A stretch of DNA of 62,963 nt from Promicromonospora sukumoe (lineage in GTDB: Bacteria; Actinomycetota; Actinomycetes; Actinomycetales; Cellulomonadaceae), in assembly GCF_014137995.1 (NCBI RefSeq), contig NZ_JACGWV010000004.1, positions 1 through 62,963 of the forward strand, given 5' to 3'. The position numbers were made by a program, and so were the translations under genes. The stretch's first letter is position 1. Every line of letters begins with the position of its first letter. Positions 43,927-53,188 of this stretch are shown piece after piece. The notes below the pieces were generated by a model, which ran no database searches, was not told the DNA's origin, and saw only the letters and a list, made by a program, of their open reading frames with translations.

Positions 43927-44646
43927 TCAGTACGGGCGGATGTAGACCGCGTAGTCCTGCCACTGCTCGGTGTAGCGCACAGGACTGCCGTAGTTGGCGG
44001 CCTCGACCACCATGCCGTCGCCCGCGTAGAGGGACACGTGGCCCTGGGTCCAGACGATGTCGCCCGGGATCGGCGACGTGACCTGGTACCCGGTCGCCAC
44101 CATGGACGACGACGAGTGGGGCAGCTCCACGCCGAGCTGCGCGTACACGTACTTGATCAGGCCCGAGCAGTCGAAGCCCGTGGCGGGCGAGCTGCCGCCG
44201 TACGCGTAGGCGATGCCGATGTACTGCATCGCGATCGAGATGGCCTGGGCTCCGATGGAGCCGTCGGACGCGTAGTCCGGCGTGGCCGGCTCGGCCTCCT
44301 CGGTGGCCGTGGACGTCGCGGTCACCTCTGCTGTGGTGGTCTCCACGACTGGCTCGGGCTCTGGCTCCGGCTCGGGAGCGGGGGTGACCTTGACGGCCTT
44401 GCTCTCGATCTGAAGCTTCGCGTCGTTCGCGACCTGCACCGCTGGTGCCGTCGCGACGTCCTTGGCCAGCCGGTTCGAACCGTCTCCTGCGATCGCGTGT
44501 GCACTGGGTGCGAACGCTGTGGCGAGAAGTCCGGATGATGCCGCGATCACTGCACCGGAACGAGCTGCGGTGCGGGTGACGGACATGAAGTGAGTGCTAG
44601 GAGCGTGATCGGCGCGGTGTCGGCCGCGTCGGACGGTGGTACTCAC
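43927..44646 (-). CDS. NlpC/P60 peptidoglycan endopeptidase 2
   Basis: 239 residues from GTG 44646 with GGAG 8 nt upstream. Paralogue of the 40685-41419 protein: same signal-peptide style, catalytic GFDCSGLIKYVY and TQGHVSLYAG. The linker is a PEPEPEPE and Thr/Glu-rich stretch. It has no recognisable c-di-AMP riboswitch. Confidence 0.9.
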   Translation of the reverse strand: MSTTVRRGRHRADHAPSTHFMSVTRTAARSGAVIAASSGLLATAFAPSAHAIAGDGSNRLAKDVATAPAVQVANDAKLQIESKAVKVTPAPEPEPEPEPVVETTTAEVTATSTATEEAEPATPDYASDGSIGAQAISIAMQYIGIAYAYGGSSPATGFDCSGLIKYVYAQLGVELPHSSSSMVATGYQVTSPIPGDIVWTQGHVSLYAGDGMVVEAANYGSPVRYTEQWQDYAVYIRPY

Positions 44647-44933
44647 CGAAGTTCTCCAAGTCGCCGGTTGCGCGGTCCCGTACCGGTCTGGGGAATGGGG
44701 TCCGCGGCTGTGCCTCCGGTGGCGCAGCGAATCCGACGCTACATACGGGTACCCACCTTGTCTCGATCAGATAACACTTGTCGTGAAGTATCGGCCTGTC
44801 CTAAACGCGCGTAACTTTTCGACCAGATGCCTTTTCCCAGCGTAAGGAGCATTTTCAACACCGAAATGCGGTCCTGACGGCTATGAAAAGACAGTGGACG
44901 AAATGTTGCGACACGCGCCTCTCCGGCGGTGTG
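44647..44933. other. Long 5' region of NlpC/P60 gene 2
   Basis: 287 bp without a gene. On the - strand it is AT-richer far from the start (AAGTTACGCGCG, GTTATCTGATCG) and GC-rich near the start codon. I looked for the ydaO blocks seen before the paralogue and did not find them. A structured leader is possible but not supported. Confidence 0.3.
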
Positions 44934-45419
44934 TCAGCCCTTGTCCCGTGCGCGCAGCTCCGCCTCGGCCTTGAGGTCGGCGAGCTCCGCGTCCACCAGC
45001 TCGCGCGCTCTCGGGGCCTGCGCGAGGTCGGTCAGGCCGGCGAGCATCCCGCTCCGCGCGACGGCGAACGTGACCTCGCACGCGGCACCGCCGTCCTGCC
45101 CCGCACCACCGTCCGGCCCGACCCCGCGCAGCGGCGTGACCCGGTGCGCGATCCCGGTCCGGACGCCGGGGGTGCCGCTGCTCGACCAGGAGAAGCCCTG
45201 GCCCTCGGTGAGTCCGTCCACCTCCCAGGTCGCCGTCGGCAGGCCGGGCTGGTCGATCTCCACCCGGGACCCGACGACGATCGCCCGCTGGGGGCCCAGC
45301 AGCGTCACACGGGTCATGGCACTGGTCCAGGAAGGCATCCGCTCGACGTCGGACAGCACCTGCCAGACGACGTCGGCGGACGCCTCGATCCGGGCGCTGG
45401 TGCTATAGGCATGAGCCAC
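44934..45419 (-). CDS. SRPBCC-family protein
   Basis: 161 residues with the START/polyketide-cyclase-like pattern (IEASADVVWQVLSDVERMPSW at the N-terminus and a C-terminal amphipathic helix). These proteins bind hydrophobic ligands. No operon partner. Confidence 0.82.
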   Translation of the reverse strand: MAHAYSTSARIEASADVVWQVLSDVERMPSWTSAMTRVTLLGPQRAIVVGSRVEIDQPGLPTATWEVDGLTEGQGFSWSSSGTPGVRTGIAHRVTPLRGVGPDGGAGQDGGAACEVTFAVARSGMLAGLTDLAQAPRARELVDAELADLKAEAELRARDKG

Positions 45420-45503
45420 GGGCCCCAGGCTACGCCGGGCTGGGGAGCATCCGGCGCAGGCTGGGGCCCGTGGCGGGCCTTCGGGTGGAGGTGGCGGTGC
45501 CGG

Positions 45504-46652
45504 TCAGGGACCCGCGGAGATCACGACCGTCACCGGGGTACCCCAGATGACGAGCGCGCCCTTGGCCGGGTCGGACGAGATGACGGTTCCCTCCGGCGCC
45601 GTGTCCGACTCCTCGTCCGTCAACGTGCATGCAAGGTGCTTCTGCAGGCACACGACCTCGACGTCCTCGCGGGTCATCGCGACGAGGTCGGGGATCTCGA
45701 TGACGCTGTCGGCGACCTCTTCGGGCAGGCCGGTGAACTCGGTCGTCAGGTAGATGTCCGTACCGTGCTTCGTGTCCTGCGTCTCGAGCGGCAGGTTCCG
45801 CGTCTCGTCGTAGATCACGGTCCGGAACCGGTCGTCGTCGGCGTACTGGTACGTCGCCGCGGTGCCTGGCCGGTCCTCCGAGTCCCGGACGTCCTCCTCG
45901 ACCTCGACGTCGTCGAGGTTCGTGAGCACCTCCCACGCCGCGGCCCGCAGCTCCGGTGATGCCGGTGCCTGGGTGGCCAGGCGGGCAGCGAGGTCGCGCA
46001 GCTGCTCCATGCCGTAGCTCGACGGGGCGTCGACGTCGTCGTAGTTGCTCAGCAGGGCGTCGTGCAGGGCCTCCGGATCGGTCGGGAGCGCCTCCATCTC
46101 CGCCCAGGAGTAGCTGCGGGTGTGGCCCTCGATGTTGATGTAGTCGCCGAGACCCATCAGCGCGGGGCCGCTCGCGGTGAGCTCGAAGTTGACGCCGTCG
46201 CCGTACCAGCTCTCGCTGCCCAGCGTGCTGCCCAGCGGCGCCTCGGGCCCGGACCCCTCGCCGGCCGGGCCGGTCGCGCCCCGGGTCACGACATGGAAGT
46301 ACGTGGCATCCCGCCAGCCCTCGGGCGGCACCACCGGGTCGATGGACGGGTAGCTGGGCAGCTCGGTCAGGCTGTCGCCCTCGCTCGACGTCAGGGGCGG
46401 CCCGGTCGGCGACGGTGACGGCTCGACCGGCATCGTCGTCGAACCGCCGGGCAGGACCACGCCGTACTCGGTGGCCGCCACCCAGGCGCCGCCCGCCAGG
46501 GCCAGCCCCAGGGCCAGGGTGACGCCGCCCGCCCGGGCGGCCCGTCGCCGTCGGGCAGCGGGGACGACGCGCGTGACGTCGACGTCGATCCGGGGCGCGA
46601 CCCGGGTCACCCGGGCGCGCAGGTTCTCGGCGAACTGCTCGTCGTCGGTCAT
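45504..46652 (-). CDS. Membrane protein with C-terminal PASTA domain, paired with a sigma factor
   Basis: 382 residues from ATG 46652 with GGAG upstream. A cytoplasmic N-terminus with an Arg-rich stretch, one TM helix (about 37-56), a large extracellular region, and a final PASTA-like domain (IPDLVAMTREDVEVVCLQKH...VISSDPAKGALV). Its ATG overlaps the sigma gene stop (ATGA). The pairing suggests an anti-sigma or co-sensor role; PASTA domains bind muropeptides or beta-lactams. Confidence 0.8.
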   Translation of the reverse strand: MTDDEQFAENLRARVTRVAPRIDVDVTRVVPAARRRRAARAGGVTLALGLALAGGAWVAATEYGVVLPGGSTTMPVEPSPSPTGPPLTSSEGDSLTELPSYPSIDPVVPPEGWRDATYFHVVTRGATGPAGEGSGPEAPLGSTLGSESWYGDGVNFELTASGPALMGLGDYINIEGHTRSYSWAEMEALPTDPEALHDALLSNYDDVDAPSSYGMEQLRDLAARLATQAPASPELRAAAWEVLTNLDDVEVEEDVRDSEDRPGTAATYQYADDDRFRTVIYDETRNLPLETQDTKHGTDIYLTTEFTGLPEEVADSVIEIPDLVAMTREDVEVVCLQKHLACTLTDEESDTAPEGTVISSDPAKGALVIWGTPVTVVISAGP

Positions 46653-47293
46653 GACCCGCTCCTCTCGTGGTGGGTAGGTGGTGTTGTCGTGCCGGTCGCG
46701 TCCGTCGCGTCGAAGCCCTGGAGGATCTCGCGCAGGCGGACGAGGCCGCGCGACGCCGTGGACTTGACCGTGCCCACGGAGACACCGGCCGCGTCGGCGA
46801 CCTCGCGCTCCGACAGGCCCTCGAGGTGCCGGAGCACCACGATCCGGCGCTGCTTGGTGGGCAGCAGCCGCAGGGCGCGGGCCAGGCGGTCCCGCTCCGC
46901 GTGCAGCTCGTCGGTGCCCTGCCTGTCGCCCGCCCGCTCGGGCAGGGCGTCGGCGGACATGAGCACCTCGCGGCGCCGTCGGCGCCACCCGTCGATCCGC
47001 TGGTTCGCCAGGACGCGCCGGGCGTAGGCGAGCGGTTCGCCCTGCCGGGCCTTGGGCCACGCCAGGTACGTCTTCATCAGGGCCTGTTGCACCAGCTCCT
47101 CGGCCTGGTGCGTGTCGCCGCACAGCAACCAGGCGGTGCGGGCGAGGGCGGGGGCGGACCGGGACATGAAGGAGGCGAACTCGGCCTCCTTGTCGCCGGC
47201 GACCACGACGTCGACGGGGCCGGCCTCGTGGGACCCGTCGGCGGCTTGGATCGGATCGGGGCTCGAGCGCCCCGCGACCATCGGCATGCTCAT
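46649..47293 (-). CDS. SigE-family ECF RNA polymerase sigma factor
   Basis: 214 residues from ATG 47293 (ATG 47287 has better spacing from AAGGAG). Region 2 (FASFMSRSAPALARTAWLLCGD, AEELVQQALMKTY) and region 4 (RRIVVLRHLEGLSEREVADA, VSVGTVKSTASRGL) are complete. These features match the actinobacterial SigE family. Co-translated with the PASTA membrane protein; divergent from the YcaQ gene. Confidence 0.9.
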   Translation of the reverse strand: MSMPMVAGRSSPDPIQAADGSHEAGPVDVVVAGDKEAEFASFMSRSAPALARTAWLLCGDTHQAEELVQQALMKTYLAWPKARQGEPLAYARRVLANQRIDGWRRRRREVLMSADALPERAGDRQGTDELHAERDRLARALRLLPTKQRRIVVLRHLEGLSEREVADAAGVSVGTVKSTASRGLVRLREILQGFDATDATGTTTPPTHHERSGS

Positions 47294-47374
47294 GTCTCCT
47301 TCACGGTCGAACGGGGCGAAAGGTTGAGCGCGCCGTCCGGCGAGCGTGTCGGTGTGCTTCCGTATCCTCGCGGC

Positions 47375-48484
47375 ATGGCCACCCACCGGCTCACCGTGCA
47401 GCAGGCGCGCCGCATCGCGCTGCGCGCCCAGCTCCTCGACGCCCACCGCCCGGTCGACCTGGTGCACCTCGTGGAGGACCTGACGTTCCTCGCGGTGGAC
47501 CCGACGTCGGCGGTCGCTCCCGCGGTGGACCTCGTCGCCTGGTCGCGGCTCGGGAACGAGTACTGGGTGGGCGCCGTCGACGACGCGATCACGGACCGCA
47601 TGCTGTTCCAGCTCCGTGGCACCGTCCGCTCGACGGGCGACCTGCCCCTCTATCTGGAGCAGATGGCGCAGTGGCCGCAGAACGAGACCATGCGCGGGTG
47701 GCTGGCCGACAACGTGGAGTTCGAGCGCGAGGTGCTCGCGCTGGTCGAGGCCGAGGGCCCGGTGCTCGCCAAGGACGTGCCTGACACGGCGCGGGTCCCG
47801 TTCACCTGGGGCGCTGACGGATGGAGCAGCCGGCGCAGCGTGGCCGAGATGCTCGAGGCCCTGAACATGCAGGGCAAGCTCGCGATGGTGGGGCGCAAGG
47901 GCCGCCAGCGGCTGTGGGACCTCGCCGACCGGGTGTACCCGCAGGTCGAGGCGGTGCCGCTGGAGGACGCGCTGCGCGAGCGGCTGGACCGGCGGCTGGC
48001 CGCGGAGGGCATCGCGCGCAAGCGGGCGCAGGGCCGGTCGGGCGACGGTGCCTGGTGGGTGGACCTGCCCGGCGAGGTGGTCCGGATCGAGGGTGTGGAC
48101 GGCGAGTGGCGGGTGGACCCCGAGCTGCTGGACCGGGCGGACGACGACTTCGAGCCGCGCACCGCCCTGCTGTCCCCGTTCGACGCCATCGCCGCGGACC
48201 GGGCCCGGCTCCTCGACCTGTTCGGCTACGAGTACACGCTGGAGATGTACAAGCCGAAGGGGAAGCGGCGCTGGGGCTACTTCGCGCTGCCGATCCTGCA
48301 CGGGGAGCGGTTCGTGGGGAAGCTCGACGCCAAGGCGGACCGCAAGGAGGGCGTGCTGAACGTCTTCGCGGTGCACGAGGACCTGCCGTTCGACGGGGAG
48401 ACGATGGACGCGGTGCACGCCGAGATCGAGCGGCTCGCGTCGTGGCTCGGGCTGGGCCGCGTCGACTACGCGCGGTCCGTCTAG
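47375..48484 (+). CDS. YcaQ-like winged-helix DNA glycosylase
   Basis: 369 residues. ATG 47375 follows TATCCT (47363-47368) by 6 nt without a ribosome site, so it is leaderless. HTH_42/YcaQ features: QQARRIALRAQ at the N-terminus, FEREVLALVEAEGPV, LLSPFDAIAADRARLLDLFGY and FVGKLDAKADR. YcaQ-family enzymes unhook DNA interstrand crosslinks. The usual catalytic Q-x-D/Q motif was not verified by alignment. Confidence 0.82.
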   Translation: MATHRLTVQQARRIALRAQLLDAHRPVDLVHLVEDLTFLAVDPTSAVAPAVDLVAWSRLGNEYWVGAVDDAITDRMLFQLRGTVRSTGDLPLYLEQMAQWPQNETMRGWLADNVEFEREVLALVEAEGPVLAKDVPDTARVPFTWGADGWSSRRSVAEMLEALNMQGKLAMVGRKGRQRLWDLADRVYPQVEAVPLEDALRERLDRRLAAEGIARKRAQGRSGDGAWWVDLPGEVVRIEGVDGEWRVDPELLDRADDDFEPRTALLSPFDAIAADRARLLDLFGYEYTLEMYKPKGKRRWGYFALPILHGERFVGKLDAKADRKEGVLNVFAVHEDLPFDGETMDAVHAEIERLASWLGLGRVDYARSV

Positions 48485-48567
48485 GGGCGAGTTCTGTTCG
48501 GGATGGGAAAAACCACCCGTGGACGGTTCCGGCCGGACCTTCCGGACGGTGGGGTGCCTGTGGTCGG

Positions 48568-49848
48568 ATGACCGCCATGACACACCGGACAATTCGGTAC
48601 GAGACGGACTCGTTGACCAACCTGACAGGGCTCGTGTCTCTGACGGCGCTGACCAGCAGCCCGGACCCGCAAGCGGCGTACGACGCGCTCCGTGCGCGGT
48701 GGGGTGCGGTGGCGCCGGTCGAGATCGAGGCCGGAGTGCCCGGGTGGCTCGTCATGGGACATCAGGAGAGCTGCCACGTGATGCGCTCCGAGGCGGCGTT
48801 CGCCAAGGACCCGCGCACGTGGCGGTGGAACTACGAGGACCTGCTGCCGCCCGGCACCGCCATCGCGACCTTCGCGCCGGCGGACCCCCGCCCGTCGTCG
48901 TTCCACCACGACGGCGAGGAGCGGCGCCGCCTGCGCAAGCCGCTCGACGACGCGCTGGAGGCCCTGGACGAGCGCACGGTGCGCGACAACATCACGACGC
49001 TGTGCATCAGCATCATCGACCGCATGGGCCCGAGCGGGACCACCGACCTGGTCCGGGCGTTCTGCCAGCCCATGGGCTTCCTCGCGATGACCACGCTGCT
49101 CGGGTTCGACCTCGAGACCGGCGCACAGCTCATGACCGACTCGGCCAAGGTCGTGGTGGGCGACGGCGACGAGGTGGCGGCCGCGCAGGCCCGCGTCGCC
49201 GGCACGATCCTGCAGCACATCCAGCAGCGTCGGGAGGACGGCGGCCAGGACCTGATCTCGTTCCTCGCGGTCCACCAGAACTTCGCGCACGACGGCGAGA
49301 TCGCCTCGACGGCCGTGGTCCCGATGCATGCCGCGGCGATCTTCCTCACCGCGTGGATCACCCAGACCCTGCACCTGCGGCTGTCCGACCAGCGGCTCGC
49401 GTCGCGGGTGAACGGCGGCCGGGTCGGGCTGGACGACGCGCTCGACGAGGTGCTCTGGCGACAGTCGCCGATCGCGCAGTCCCCGGCGCTGCGGTTCGCC
49501 CGCAACGACGTCGAGCTGGGCGGGCGCCTGATCGCCAAGGGTGACGCCCTGGTGCTGTCGATCGCCGCGGCGAACGGCGACCCGGCCGTGCACACCAGCG
49601 ACCCGTGGGACGAGGTGGGCAACCGGGCGCACCTGTCCTGGGGCACGGGGCCGCACTCCTGCCCGGCCCCGCGGCAGGCCCGTCTGATCGCGCGGATCGC
49701 CGTCGACCAGCTCCTGCGGCACATGGACGTCCAGCTCCACGTGCCGGAGGAGGGGCTGCCCTGGGCGCACTCGCCCTGGGTGCGGCATCCCGAGCGGATG
49801 CCGGTGACCTACCGCCGGGCCACGGCCTACGGCGACGTCAACGCGTGA
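48568..49848 (+). CDS. CYP157-like cytochrome P450 with degenerate ExxR
   Basis: About 426 residues (or 423 from ATG 48577). Heme loop SWGTGPHSCPAPRQA gives the Cys ligand. The K-helix reads LDEVLWRQSP, so the invariant ExxR Glu position holds Val. The I-helix has PMHAAAIFLTAW instead of the usual AGxxT oxygen-activation motif. Both traits are described for the Streptomyces CYP157 family. Classical monooxygenase activity is therefore doubtful. It converges on a normal P450. Confidence 0.85.
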   Translation: MTAMTHRTIRYETDSLTNLTGLVSLTALTSSPDPQAAYDALRARWGAVAPVEIEAGVPGWLVMGHQESCHVMRSEAAFAKDPRTWRWNYEDLLPPGTAIATFAPADPRPSSFHHDGEERRRLRKPLDDALEALDERTVRDNITTLCISIIDRMGPSGTTDLVRAFCQPMGFLAMTTLLGFDLETGAQLMTDSAKVVVGDGDEVAAAQARVAGTILQHIQQRREDGGQDLISFLAVHQNFAHDGEIASTAVVPMHAAAIFLTAWITQTLHLRLSDQRLASRVNGGRVGLDDALDEVLWRQSPIAQSPALRFARNDVELGGRLIAKGDALVLSIAAANGDPAVHTSDPWDEVGNRAHLSWGTGPHSCPAPRQARLIARIAVDQLLRHMDVQLHVPEEGLPWAHSPWVRHPERMPVTYRRATAYGDVNA

Positions 49849-49853
49849 CGCCG

Positions 49854-49880
49854 GGCCCGGGCGGCGGTGCCGCCCGGGCC
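49854..49880. terminator. Convergent terminator between the P450 genes
   Basis: 12-bp perfect arms (GGCCCGGGCGGC and its complement) around a 3-nt loop. Confidence 0.75.
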
Positions 49881-49911
49881 GTGTCGGCCGCGCCGCCTCC
49901 GGGCGGCGGGA

Positions 49912-51102
49912 CTAGGACAGGCGGGCCGGCAGCCGGGACGGCCCGTTGGCGACGAAGCCGGGCACCTGCCCGTGGTCGCCGTCGGGCTCGACGAGCCGCA
50001 GGCCGGGGAACCGCTCGAACAGCGCGGGCAGCGCGACCTCGGCCTCCAGCCGCGCGAGCGGCTCGCCGGGGCAGTGGTGCGCGCCGCCGCCGAACGCGAG
50101 GTGCGTGCGGTCCGCCCGCGCGGGGTCGAACACGGCGGGCTGCTGGTGCACGGCCGGGTCCCGTCCCGGGGCGCCGAAGGCCGCGATGATCGGGTCGCCC
50201 TTGCGGATCTGCTGGCCGCCGAGCTCCAGGTCCTCGACCGCGAAGCGCAGCGGGATGTACATGACCGGCGGCGCGACCCGGAGGGTCTCGTCGACCACGG
50301 CCGACCACGTGACCTCGCCCGCGCGCACCGCGGCGAGCACGTGCGGGTGGGTCAGCAGCAGGCGGGTGGCCGAGGCCAGCAGGTTGACGGTCGTCTCGTG
50401 GCCGGCGATCAGCATCAGCCGGACGGTCGAGACGGCCTCCTCGTCCGTGAGCGCCTCGGCGACGGTGCTGGTCAGGTCCTCGCCGGGCTGCTCGCGCTTG
50501 GCCTGGACCATGCTCGCGATGAGCTTGCCCAGCTCGATCTGGTTGGCCAGGGCCTCGGCCGCCGTCACGCTCGTGTCCATCAGGGTGTCCGCGCACCGGC
50601 GCATGTCGCCGCGCACGTCGCCGGGCACCCCGATCAGGTCGCAGATCACCTCGATCGGGATCGGGTAGGCGAACAGCTCGCGCAGGTCCACGACCGCGCC
50701 GTCGGCGCCCGCCGCGGCGAGCCGGTCGAGCGTCGAGGCGGTCGCCACCTCGACCGCGGGGCGCATCTCCCGGGTGCGTCGCGCGGTGAACGCGCCCGCG
50801 ACCGAGCGGCGCAGCCGGCGGTGCTCGCCCCCGTAGGAGTTGAACATCGACTTGCTCGTGACCCAGGTGTACAGCGGCCACTGCGGGGTGATCGTGCCGT
50901 CGGCGAGCGCGGTCCAGTGCTGGTGCGAGTCCTTGGAGATCCGCGGGTCCACCAGCATCGGGCGGAGCAGCGCGACGTCGGTCACCGTCCATGCCTCCAC
51001 CCCGCCCGGCAGGGCGACGCGTGCGACGGGGCCCGTCGCACGCAGGCGGGCGGCTTCTTCAAGCACCGCACCGCCGGTGGGGTCAAGTACCACGGTCTCC
51101 AC
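49912..51102 (-). CDS. Cytochrome P450 (CYP154-like)
   Basis: 396 residues from GTG 51102 with GAGGAG upstream. All standard motifs are intact: I-helix LIAGHETTVN, K-helix DETLR, heme loop FGGGAHHCPGEPLAR. The pairing of a normal P450 with a CYP157-like one resembles the CYP157/CYP154 pairs of Streptomyces conservons. No conservon cvnABCD genes are seen here. Substrate unknown; no ferredoxin gene adjoins. Confidence 0.88.
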   Translation of the reverse strand: METVVLDPTGGAVLEEAARLRATGPVARVALPGGVEAWTVTDVALLRPMLVDPRISKDSHQHWTALADGTITPQWPLYTWVTSKSMFNSYGGEHRRLRRSVAGAFTARRTREMRPAVEVATASTLDRLAAAGADGAVVDLRELFAYPIPIEVICDLIGVPGDVRGDMRRCADTLMDTSVTAAEALANQIELGKLIASMVQAKREQPGEDLTSTVAEALTDEEAVSTVRLMLIAGHETTVNLLASATRLLLTHPHVLAAVRAGEVTWSAVVDETLRVAPPVMYIPLRFAVEDLELGGQQIRKGDPIIAAFGAPGRDPAVHQQPAVFDPARADRTHLAFGGGAHHCPGEPLARLEAEVALPALFERFPGLRLVEPDGDHGQVPGFVANGPSRLPARLS

Positions 51103-51232
51103 GAGGGCTCCTCACGACTTGGTTCAGGTCAGTAGCCTCAGTCTTTTCCGAGATGCCCGCTTTGTCCATACCCGAAGTGGTTGAATATTTCAGTAGCATC
51201 GGATGCCACGAAATCGGACTATCATCCGCCAC

Positions 51233-51748
51233 GTGACATCGCAGATGATGGTTGATCTCGTTCCGGTGGGCGAGGACGTTCTCGAAGACCTGCTCGCCCT
51301 CGCCGTGGCCGAGGCCCGACCCGGCGAGGTGATGCCGCCCGCGTCCGGCGAGTCCGCCGACGACGCGCGCACCACGTGGACCGAGCTCCGCAAGGGTGCC
51401 TTCCGCGACTACCACCGACGGTGCCGGGTCAACCTGACCGCTCCCGTCCCGGAGGTGACCTGGGCGGTCAAGGCCCGGGGCCGGATCGTGGGGGCCGCGC
51501 GCCTCGCCCTGGTCGACGACGACCCGGGGGCGCGCGAGGTCGGTCTCTGGCTCGGCGAGCCCTACCGCGGGCAGGGCATCGCGGGCGAGGTGGCCTACTG
51601 GGCGGTCGCCGCGGCTCGGACCATGGACGCCCGGCGGCTCGTGGCCCGCACCGTGGCGAGCACCCCCGCGCGCAGGACGCTGGAGCGCATCGGCTTCGAG
51701 GTGGCCGAGCACGACGGCGGTCTGGTCGGGACCATCGCCCTGGCCTGA
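51233..51748 (+). CDS. GNAT-family N-acetyltransferase
   Basis: 171 residues from GTG 51233, which follows TATCAT (51220-51225) by 7 nt and has no ribosome site, so it is probably leaderless. Acetyl-CoA loop in YRGQGIAGEVAYWAV (R/QxxGxG/A). The C-terminal TPARRTLERIGFEVAE is typical. Substrate unknown. Divergent from the P450 gene. Confidence 0.85.
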   Translation: MTSQMMVDLVPVGEDVLEDLLALAVAEARPGEVMPPASGESADDARTTWTELRKGAFRDYHRRCRVNLTAPVPEVTWAVKARGRIVGAARLALVDDDPGAREVGLWLGEPYRGQGIAGEVAYWAVAAARTMDARRLVARTVASTPARRTLERIGFEVAEHDGGLVGTIALA

Positions 51749-51786
51749 CGGCGGGGACGCCGGGCCGCTGGCCCGCCGGCCCCCGG

Positions 51787-52515
51787 TCAGGGCAGCGTGA
51801 GCGCGGCCAGCTCCTCGCGCGTGCCCGCGAAGACGTTGAGGTCGATGTACGGCTCCACGCCGTCGTAGCCCGGCAGCCGGTCGCGGTTCGAGTACTGCCA
51901 GACCGTCCAGTCCCGGCCGTCGGACAGCCCGGGCGTCCAGGCGACGGACCGGATCCAGACCGGCAGGTCGGGGTAGCGGCCCGCGAGGTACAGGTCGTAC
52001 GCCTCCTCGGTCGCGTACACGACCGGCGGCACGCCGTAGTGCTCCTCGATGCCCGCGACGAGCGGGTCGAGGATCGCGCGCACCTCGTCGGGTGCCGGCG
52101 GGTCGTCGAAGTACGGGCCGTAGAACTCCAGGTCGATCACGGGCGGGAGCGTGCCCGGGGTCGCCGGCACCTCGCTCGCGAGGTGGGCCGCCTGGTCCGC
52201 GCCCGGGCTCTCGAAGCTCATGAAGTGGTAAGCGCCCACGAGCAGGTCCGTCCGCGTCGCGGCCGCCCAGCTCTCCGCGAAGCGGGGGTCGGTGTGCGAC
52301 GCGCCCTCGGTGGCCTTGATCCACGCGAAGTCGAGGTCCTGCGCGGCCAGCACGTCCCAGTCGATCTCGCCCTGGTAGTGCGAGACGTCCACGCCCCGCA
52401 CGTCGTAGGCCGCGGCCGGTATCCGGTTCGGCCAGACGATCCCGGTCGCCACGAGCGCGGCGAGGACCGCGAGCCCGGCGACGCCGGCCGCCGTCGTCCA
52501 CAGGGCTGTGCGCAT
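51787..52515 (-). CDS. GH25 lysozyme (muramidase)
   Basis: 242 residues. An N-terminal TM/signal segment (residues 8-28) precedes the GH25 barrel: GVDVSHYQGEIDW, FAWIKATEG, GAYHFM, PPVIDLEFYG and WTVWQYSN. The catalytic acids are in VIDLE and the early DVSHYQG. Exported or membrane-anchored peptidoglycan hydrolase. Confidence 0.92.
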   Translation of the reverse strand: MRTALWTTAAGVAGLAVLAALVATGIVWPNRIPAAAYDVRGVDVSHYQGEIDWDVLAAQDLDFAWIKATEGASHTDPRFAESWAAATRTDLLVGAYHFMSFESPGADQAAHLASEVPATPGTLPPVIDLEFYGPYFDDPPAPDEVRAILDPLVAGIEEHYGVPPVVYATEEAYDLYLAGRYPDLPVWIRSVAWTPGLSDGRDWTVWQYSNRDRLPGYDGVEPYIDLNVFAGTREELAALTLP

Positions 52516-52580
52516 GACCGGAGGCTAGCGGCGAGATCCGTGGGCCACGGCCGACAACGGTGCAGGTCGTGTGCGGATGG

Positions 52581-53099
52581 CTACTCGCCCGTCGCGCCGC
52601 CCGCGATCTCGGCGGCGACGTCGAGGTGGCCCGCGTGGCGGGCGTACTCCTGCAGCACGTGGAAGCAGATCCAGGCCAGCGTGGGCGGGTCCTCGGTGAA
52701 CCGGCCGCCGAGCACCGCGTGCTCCGCCAGGTCGTGCCCGGTGAGCACCGACCGGGTCGCCTCGCCCCCGGCGTGCAGCGCGGCGAGGAGATCGTCCGGG
52801 CCTACGCCGTCGGGCACGGCCCACGGTCCGTGCGGGTCCTGGCCGGCGTGGTCGCCCCACGGCTGGTCGACCTGCTCGCCCAGGAACCCCCACCGGAACC
52901 AGCGGCGCTCCATGTGCACCAGGTGGATCAGGAGCTCCAGCGGCGACCAGCCCGACGGCAGCCGCGAGGTGCGCAGGTCGGCGTCGGACAGGCTGCGCAC
53001 CTTCCGGTCCACGGCCTGCCGGTAGTAGTCCAGGTAGGCGGCGAACAGCACGGGGGTGTCGGCGGAGTCGAGGCGGGGCTCGCGGTCGGAGAGGGGCAC
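52581..53099 (-). CDS. DinB-family protein (DUF664) 2
   Basis: 172 residues with the four-helix DinB fold. Metal-ligand histidines are in LIHLVHMERRWF and EYARHAGHLD. Distantly related to the DinB protein at 28860. The start is GTG/ATG near 53099, close to the divergent ECF-type promoter copy A. Confidence 0.85.
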   Translation of the reverse strand: MPLSDREPRLDSADTPVLFAAYLDYYRQAVDRKVRSLSDADLRTSRLPSGWSPLELLIHLVHMERRWFRWGFLGEQVDQPWGDHAGQDPHGPWAVPDGVGPDDLLAALHAGGEATRSVLTGHDLAEHAVLGGRFTEDPPTLAWICFHVLQEYARHAGHLDVAAEIAGGATGE

Positions 53100-53148
53100 G
53101 TGGCGAGATTACGACGCGGAGCCAGGACACTGCCGAAACTGGTGGCCG

Positions 53149-53180
53149 AAGTGCTGTGACATCTGCGGGGTCACCGCGTC
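53149..53180 (+). promoter_or_regulatory. ECF-type promoter, copy A
   Basis: AAGTGCTGTGACATC (53149-53163), 13 nt, CGTC (53177-53180), then 8 nt to ATG 53189. Same spacing as copies B and C, with 35-50 bp of overall similarity to copy B. Confidence 0.78.
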
Positions 53181-53188
53181 CTCAGTGC

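Noticed and set aside
44647..44933. Second c-di-AMP riboswitch
   Set aside because: The diagnostic blocks seen at 41431-41612 are missing despite the paralogous downstream gene.
48568..51102. Conservon or biosynthetic gene cluster around the P450 pair
   Set aside because: No roadblock/LC7, histidine-kinase-like cvnA or GTPase genes and no biosynthetic core enzymes nearby.
53156..53175. CRP-like site (GTGAC...GTCAC) before the sigma fragment
   Set aside because: Spacing is wrong for CRP and the right half is not kept in the other two promoter copies.
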